A stretch of 29,326 nucleotides of DNA from Alloiococcus sp035301245 (GTDB lineage Bacteria; Bacillota; Bacilli; Lactobacillales; Carnobacteriaceae_A), in contig DATGUS010000018.1 in the NCBI GenBank assembly GCA_035301245.1, positions 1-29,326 on the forward strand, read 5' to 3'. Shown in pieces: positions 25,252 through 29,326 of this stretch (the first letter of the stretch is position 1; each line of letters begins with the position of its first letter). The notes beneath the pieces were generated by a model that made no database searches, had not been told where the DNA came from, and was given only the letters and a program-made list of their open reading frames with translations. The translations under genes and the position numbers were made by a program.

Positions 25252-26211
25252 ATGACTAAAGTTGATACAAATCATACAGAAGCAGTAGCAATTGATACAG
25301 AACAATCGTTACCGCCAATGGGTTTTAAGGTAATTGTTAGAGAATTTAAAAAAGATAAAGTTGCATTGACTGCCTTAGCAATCTTAATTTTAATTGCTAT
25401 TACGGTGATTGCATGGACAATTCGGCTAGATGTTAACCAAGTCACACGAGTTGACGTTTTTAATCGATTCACTCCGCCAGTTGATTTTCAGTGGAGTAAC
25501 TTTGTAGACGCATGGAATGGAGAAAGAACTTATCTATTAGGTGCTGATGAGAGTGGTAAGGATGTCTTCCACCAATTACTTATCGGTACGGGTAACTCAG
25601 TAATGATTGGTGTATTTGTTACATCAATCATGGCACTTATTGGTATTACATTAGGTGTTGTAGCTGGTTACTACGGTGGTATCGTTGACAATATCATCAT
25701 GCGTTTCACAGATTTTGTTATGATTTTACCGACTACGATGATTGTTATTGTATTTATCGTAGTTGTTCCAGAAGTTACAGTGCTTTCGTTCGTATTCATC
25801 ATGAGTATTTTCTCATGGACAGGATTCTGTCGTACGATTCGAAGTCGAGCGCTATCTGAAGGTGAGTTAGATTACATCAGTGCATCTAAAACAATGGGAA
25901 CACCAACTTGGAAAATTATTCTTCAAGAGATGCTACCAAACTTAGCGTCACTGATTATGATCCAACTTATTCTTTCTTACGCAGCAAATATTGGTCTTGA
26001 GACGGGTCTAACTTTCTTAGGCTTCGGTCTTCCACCACATATTCCTACATTAGGAACATTAGTAAGTGCTGCAACTTCTCCAGAAAACCTGGAGCTTAGA
26101 CCTTGGGTTTGGCTACCTGCATCATTGACCATCCTAACATTGATGCTGTGTATAAACTACGTCGGACAAGCACTCAAACGCTCAACTGACGCTAAACAAC
26201 GATTAGGATAA
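25252..26211 (+). CDS. oppC: Oligopeptide ABC transporter permease OppC
   Basis: Second permease subunit. 319 residues: an N-terminal cytoplasmic stretch, the first membrane helix near residues 38-56 (VALTALAILILIAITVIAW), an external loop with LLGADESGKDVFHQLLIGTG, then five more helices. The coupling loop is LDYISASKTMGTPTWKIILQ, and GLTFLGFGLPPHIPTLGTL is diagnostic. The gap to oppB is 26 bases with AAAGGA upstream; oppA follows 32 bases later. Confidence 0.95.
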   Translation: MTKVDTNHTEAVAIDTEQSLPPMGFKVIVREFKKDKVALTALAILILIAITVIAWTIRLDVNQVTRVDVFNRFTPPVDFQWSNFVDAWNGERTYLLGADESGKDVFHQLLIGTGNSVMIGVFVTSIMALIGITLGVVAGYYGGIVDNIIMRFTDFVMILPTTMIVIVFIVVVPEVTVLSFVFIMSIFSWTGFCRTIRSRALSEGELDYISASKTMGTPTWKIILQEMLPNLASLIMIQLILSYAANIGLETGLTFLGFGLPPHIPTLGTLVSAATSPENLELRPWVWLPASLTILTLMLCINYVGQALKRSTDAKQRLG

Positions 26212-26243
26212 AAATAGGTAATTAATTATAGGGGGAAATTACT

Positions 26244-28097
26244 ATGTCATTTAAGAAAAAATACGCATTATTAGCAAGCTCTACTGCAGCTGCTTTATTA
26301 TTAGCAGCTTGTGGCGGTTCAGGAGATTCAAGCGATTCTGCTGATGGCAATGGGGATGCAGCTGGAAATGGTAGCACTGAAAATGCTGAAAGTGGAGCTG
26401 ATCAATTCGAAGCTGAAGTATTAAACGAAGGTGATGCGATTGATGGGGGAGTAGCTCAAGTAGGTGTCGTTTCTGATACAGCTTGGACTGGAATTCTTGA
26501 CTGGCAACACTATCAAATTAATACAGACGCGACATTAGGCGGTTACTTCTTAGGTAATCTATTAACTCAAGACGAAAACTACGCATTAGTTGGTGGTGAA
26601 GAATGGGGTACTGCAGCTGATATCGAGTTTGATGAAGATAATGCTACTGCTACAATTACTGTCAGAGATGGCGTTAAATGGCATGACGGTGAAGACTTAA
26701 CGGCAGATGATGTCGTTTATGCTTACGAAATGATCGGTCACCCAGATTATACTGGTATTCGATATGGTGACGATTTTACTAATATTGAAGGTATGGAAGA
26801 GTTCAAAGCTGGTGAAGCTGATTCAATTTCAGGTATGGAATTATCTGATGATGAGATGTCAGTTACAATCCATTTTAAAGAATTCAACCCAACTATGAAA
26901 CAAGCTGGTGGTGGGATTTGGAGTTATGCAGCACCACGTCACTATTTAGGCGATATTCCACACGCTGACTTAGAGTCTCACGATAAAATCCGTAATAATC
27001 CAATTGGTTTTGGACCATTTAAAGTTAAAAACCACGTTGCTGGTGAATCTTTAGAGTTAGAAGCTTTTGAAGATTACTACGGTGGTGCACCTGAACTAGA
27101 TGGAATTGTACTTGAACGTGTCCCTACTTCAGGAGCAGTAGAAGCCTTACGTGCTGGTGACTTTGACTGGGTTGATTCTATGCCTACAGATCAATACGAG
27201 ACATTCAAAGATGGCATCCCTGGCTATACTACAATTGGTTATCCAGGTCAGTCTTATGATTACTTAGGATTTAAGATGGGTGAATGGAACGCTGAAACAG
27301 GAAGCGTTGAATATGATCCAGATGCGAAAATGGCAGATAAGAGCTTACGTCAAGCAATGTCTTATGCTCTTGATATTGACCGTGTTGGAGAAAACTTCTT
27401 TAATGGCTTACGTTATCGTGCGACATCACACATCGTACCAAACTTTGCTGAGTTCTTTAAAGATGACATTGAAGGTTACCCATACGATCCAGACCGCGCA
27501 AATCAATTACTTGATGAAGCTGGTTATGAAGACGTCGATGGTGACGGATTCCGTGAAGATCCAGATGGTGAAGCATTAGAAATTACTTACGCAGCTCGTG
27601 CTAACTCTGACGTTGCTGAATCGATTGCTCAGTATTATATCCAAGCTTGGGAAGAAATTGGCTTAAATGTATCATTATTAGAAGGGCGTCTACACGAAGT
27701 TAACGCGTTTTATGACCGTGTTCAAGCAGATGACCCGGCAATTGATGTATTCGAAGCTGGATGGGGTGTAGGTTCTGACCCAACTCCAACAGGATTATAT
27801 GGTCCAAACGCACCATTTAACTTCCCACGATATGAAACGGAAGAAAACAATGAGTACCTTGCTGATTTAGTATCTGAAGAATCATTCGACCAAGAATACC
27901 GAACAGAAGTATTCCACGAATGGCAAGAATTCTTCATGGATGAAATTCCAACAGTTCCAACATTCTGGAGAACAGAATTACAGTTAGTTAACGATCGAGT
28001 ATCTGCATTCTCACACGATTCTAAACCAGGTGCAGATAATGAAACATTTGGATTACACAAGATCCAATTATTGAGCGAAGATATCATCACTGAATAA
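26244..28097 (+). CDS. oppA: Oligopeptide-binding lipoprotein OppA (SBP family 5)
   Basis: Extracellular receptor that hands peptides to OppBC. 617 residues. The signal peptide has a KKK n-region, a hydrophobic core and lipobox LAAC with Cys23 as the lipidated residue. Residues 24-63 form an acidic Gly/Ser/Asp/Asn linker. The binding domain follows, with TVRDGVKWHDGEDLTADDVV and FGPFKVKNHVAG, both family hallmarks. Residues 430-441 (DVDGDGFREDPD) have the spacing of an EF-hand calcium loop. The whole protein is markedly acidic, which is compatible with an alkaline or salty habitat but is not proof. AGGGGGAA precedes the ATG. A strong terminator follows, then a relic of a second oppA. Confidence 0.96.
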   Translation: MSFKKKYALLASSTAAALLLAACGGSGDSSDSADGNGDAAGNGSTENAESGADQFEAEVLNEGDAIDGGVAQVGVVSDTAWTGILDWQHYQINTDATLGGYFLGNLLTQDENYALVGGEEWGTAADIEFDEDNATATITVRDGVKWHDGEDLTADDVVYAYEMIGHPDYTGIRYGDDFTNIEGMEEFKAGEADSISGMELSDDEMSVTIHFKEFNPTMKQAGGGIWSYAAPRHYLGDIPHADLESHDKIRNNPIGFGPFKVKNHVAGESLELEAFEDYYGGAPELDGIVLERVPTSGAVEALRAGDFDWVDSMPTDQYETFKDGIPGYTTIGYPGQSYDYLGFKMGEWNAETGSVEYDPDAKMADKSLRQAMSYALDIDRVGENFFNGLRYRATSHIVPNFAEFFKDDIEGYPYDPDRANQLLDEAGYEDVDGDGFREDPDGEALEITYAARANSDVAESIAQYYIQAWEEIGLNVSLLEGRLHEVNAFYDRVQADDPAIDVFEAGWGVGSDPTPTGLYGPNAPFNFPRYETEENNEYLADLVSEESFDQEYRTEVFHEWQEFFMDEIPTVPTFWRTELQLVNDRVSAFSHDSKPGADNETFGLHKIQLLSEDIITE

Positions 28098-28132
28098 TTT
28101 ATTTATTTAGAATGAATCCGATTAAGATATTT

Positions 28133-28167
28133 AGAGCCAATTGATTTATTTCAATTGGCTCTTTTTC
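28133..28167 (+). terminator. Rho-independent terminator of the opp operon
   Basis: A perfect 12-bp stem (28133-28144 with 28151-28162), a 6-base loop and a T5 run. It begins 36 bases after the oppA stop and ends just before the oppA relic. Confidence 0.93.
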
Positions 28168-28193
28168 TATGTCACTATAAATATGAAAAATGT

Positions 28194-28407
28194 TCGAACG
28201 ATATATAATACAGAGTTGACAAATTCCACGAATGCATGTTTTTTTATGGATAAAGTACCAACAATTCCAACATTCTGGGGAACAGAATTACAGTTAGTAA
28301 ACAATCGTGTATCTGCATTCTCACATGCTTCTAAGTTTGGTGCTGAACACACAGTTTATGGTTTACACGAAATTTATCTAACATCAGAAGAACCTCTTAT
28401 TGAATAA
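28194..28407 (+). pseudogene. Decayed 3' fragment of a second oppA-like gene
   Basis: From 28236 the frame encodes FFMDKVPTIPTFWGTELQLV and onward to a tail ending PLIE. This parallels oppA's FFMDEIPTVPTFWRTELQLV and its C-terminus. Bases 28267-28327 match oppA 27957-28017 at 56 of 61 positions. Upstream, homology continues in another frame (YRVDKFHEC against YRTEVFHEW) and is interrupted by TAA at 28206-28208 where oppA has GAA. The segment from the ATTCC at 28222 to the ATGGAT at 28245 is two bases shorter than in oppA, so the frame is broken. No start, signal peptide or binding core remains. It is a remnant of a tandem paralogue or an old duplication. An uninterrupted frame from 28141 exists, but only its last 57 codons resemble OppA. 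Confidence 0.88.
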
Positions 28408-28426
28408 TTAGATAACACGAACACTA

Positions 28427-28459
28427 AAAAAACGTTCACTAAAACAGTGAACGTTTTTT
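28427..28459. terminator. Bidirectional terminator between the oppA relic and the HAD gene
   Basis: A perfect 14-bp stem (28427-28440 with 28446-28459) with a 5-base loop. It has a T6 tail on the plus strand and T7 on the minus strand, and it touches the last base of the HAD stop codon. It was probably the terminator of the vanished second oppA and still ends the HAD transcript. Confidence 0.9.
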
Positions 28460-29272
28460 CTATAATTTAAAGTAGTATTCTAAATATCGAGCTAAGCCGT
28501 CTTCGTCATTTGAGTAATGACTAATATCATCGGCAATATCTTTAAGTGGAGTTATTGCATTTTTCATCGCTACACCGTGGCCGGCATATTGAATCATTTC
28601 GTAGTCATTATCTTCATCGCCAAACGCTAAAATATCTTTTTGATCTATGTTGTAGTACTCGGCAATTTCTTCGACTCCCATTGCTTTTTGAACTCCGAAA
28701 GTTACAATCTCAATACATGGAGCAAAACCACCCCAGGTTCTTACTTCGACAAAATTCCCATGTTTATTAATTAATTCTTTTTTAATCTTATTTTGGAGAT
28801 ATTTGTTTTTTGTAAAAATATTAACACAAGTAGCTTCTTTTTCAATCTGTCTTTCTTCTATTGAAATGGCTTTATCTAAACCTTCTGGATAAAAATCAGG
28901 ATAAGGAATGTAGCGACTTGATATATAAATCTCTTTATCCACCTCCGCAGAAATTAAATTTATTTTATCGTTTGTACGTAGTCGAAAGAGTTCATTCACA
29001 ACGTCAACAGGTAAAGTCTTATGATAAGTTTTCTCCCAGGCTGGTTGATTAGGATAATGACAAAGTGCACCATTAAAGTTAACCATTGGTGTATCTAATT
29101 GTAGTTGTTTATAATAGTGCTTACTTGTACGGTAGGGTCTACCAGTTGCGATTATTATAATGTGACCTTTTTGTCTTAACTTGGCAATCACATTGATAGT
29201 TTTTTTAGAAATTGTTCGATCATCCGCAAGTGTTGTACCATCTAAGTCAATAGCAATTAATTTTTTATTCAT
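28460..29272 (-). CDS. Cof-type HAD-IIB family hydrolase (sugar-phosphatase-like)
   Basis: Cytosolic phosphatase of the Cof/YidA group, which acts on sugar phosphates, nucleotides or flavin phosphates; the substrate here is unknown. 270 residues, family length. Motif I is DLDGTTLADD with the nucleophile Asp9 and acid/base Asp11. Motif II is IIIATGRP, motif III is the lysine in FGVQKAMGVEEIA and motif IV is AFGDEDNDYEMI. The type IIB cap lies between motifs II and III (about 80-190). The start at 29272 is backed by GGAGG at 29278-29282 on the minus strand. Its promoter probably lies beyond the window edge; nothing definite is seen in 29283-29326. Confidence 0.93.
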   Translation of the reverse strand: MNKKLIAIDLDGTTLADDRTISKKTINVIAKLRQKGHIIIIATGRPYRTSKHYYKQLQLDTPMVNFNGALCHYPNQPAWEKTYHKTLPVDVVNELFRLRTNDKINLISAEVDKEIYISSRYIPYPDFYPEGLDKAISIEERQIEKEATCVNIFTKNKYLQNKIKKELINKHGNFVEVRTWGGFAPCIEIVTFGVQKAMGVEEIAEYYNIDQKDILAFGDEDNDYEMIQYAGHGVAMKNAITPLKDIADDISHYSNDEDGLARYLEYYFKL

Positions 29273-29326
29273 ACAAACCTCCAGAACATGAAATCATCAT
29301 TATCGTACCATATTTTCAATCATTTA

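Noticed and set aside
27722..28090. 122-residue open frame on the minus strand
   Set aside because: Antisense shadow of oppA; a similar shadow at 28167-28352 merely mirrors the relic.
28194..28210. Promoter from TATAAT at 28204-28209
   Set aside because: There is no -35 at a usable distance, and the hexamer falls within the decayed oppA homology.
28141..28407. Intact 88-residue gene
   Set aside because: Only the last 57 codons resemble OppA, the true upstream homology is in another frame with a stop, and there is no convincing ribosome site.
1..29326. Mobile element, phage, CRISPR, tRNA or defence system
   Set aside because: No transposase, integrase, regularly spaced repeats, cloverleaf or defence-like gene was seen; apart from the patatin gene and the oppA relic, the content is conserved core genes and one importer.

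Overview
The window comes from an A+T-rich, low-G+C Gram-positive bacterium. It is most likely a member of the Lactobacillales (Carnobacteriaceae, Enterococcaceae or Aerococcaceae type). The reasons are an Enterococcus-like V-type ATPase (ntp) operon end, the block coaBC-priA-fmt-rsmB-stp-prkC-rsgA-rpe-thiN, then rpmB on the opposite strand, then asp23-fakA and recG-plsX-acpP. The Bacillus genes def, spoVM, sdaAB/AA, fapR, fabD and fabG, which lie among these in B. subtilis, are absent. An oppDFBCA operon follows. Genus cannot be fixed from this sequence alone.

Layout. 1-2380: the last three genes of a V-type ATPase operon (ntpA end, ntpB, ntpD) closed by a strong terminator. 2381-3952: a stand-alone patatin-like lipid acyl hydrolase. 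4005-4887: gmk-rpoZ with a terminator. 4938-15927: a tight nine-gene cluster covering CoA synthesis (coaBC), replication restart (priA), initiator-tRNA formylation (fmt), 16S rRNA methylation (rsmB), the PP2C phosphatase/PASTA kinase pair (stp-prkC), ribosome assembly GTPase (rsgA), pentose phosphate epimerase (rpe) and thiamine pyrophosphokinase (thiN). 15928-16579: convergent/divergent intergenic DNA around rpmB on the minus strand. 16580-22100: asp23-like gene and fakA, then recG, plsX and acpP, which supply phospholipid precursors. 22135-28167: a complete oligopeptide ABC importer with its lipoprotein oppA last. 28194-28407: a decayed copy of the oppA 3' end. 28460-29272: a Cof-type HAD phosphatase on the minus strand, sharing a bidirectional terminator with the relic.

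Most of the window is conserved housekeeping. I found no phage, IS element, CRISPR array, tRNA or rRNA, and no convincing new multi-gene system. The best leads are the oppA relic, a CoaC active-site position where the family's cysteine is glutamate, a patatin protein with a long unrecognised C-terminal half, a hairpin-rich rpmB leader, and a terminator lying immediately before recG.
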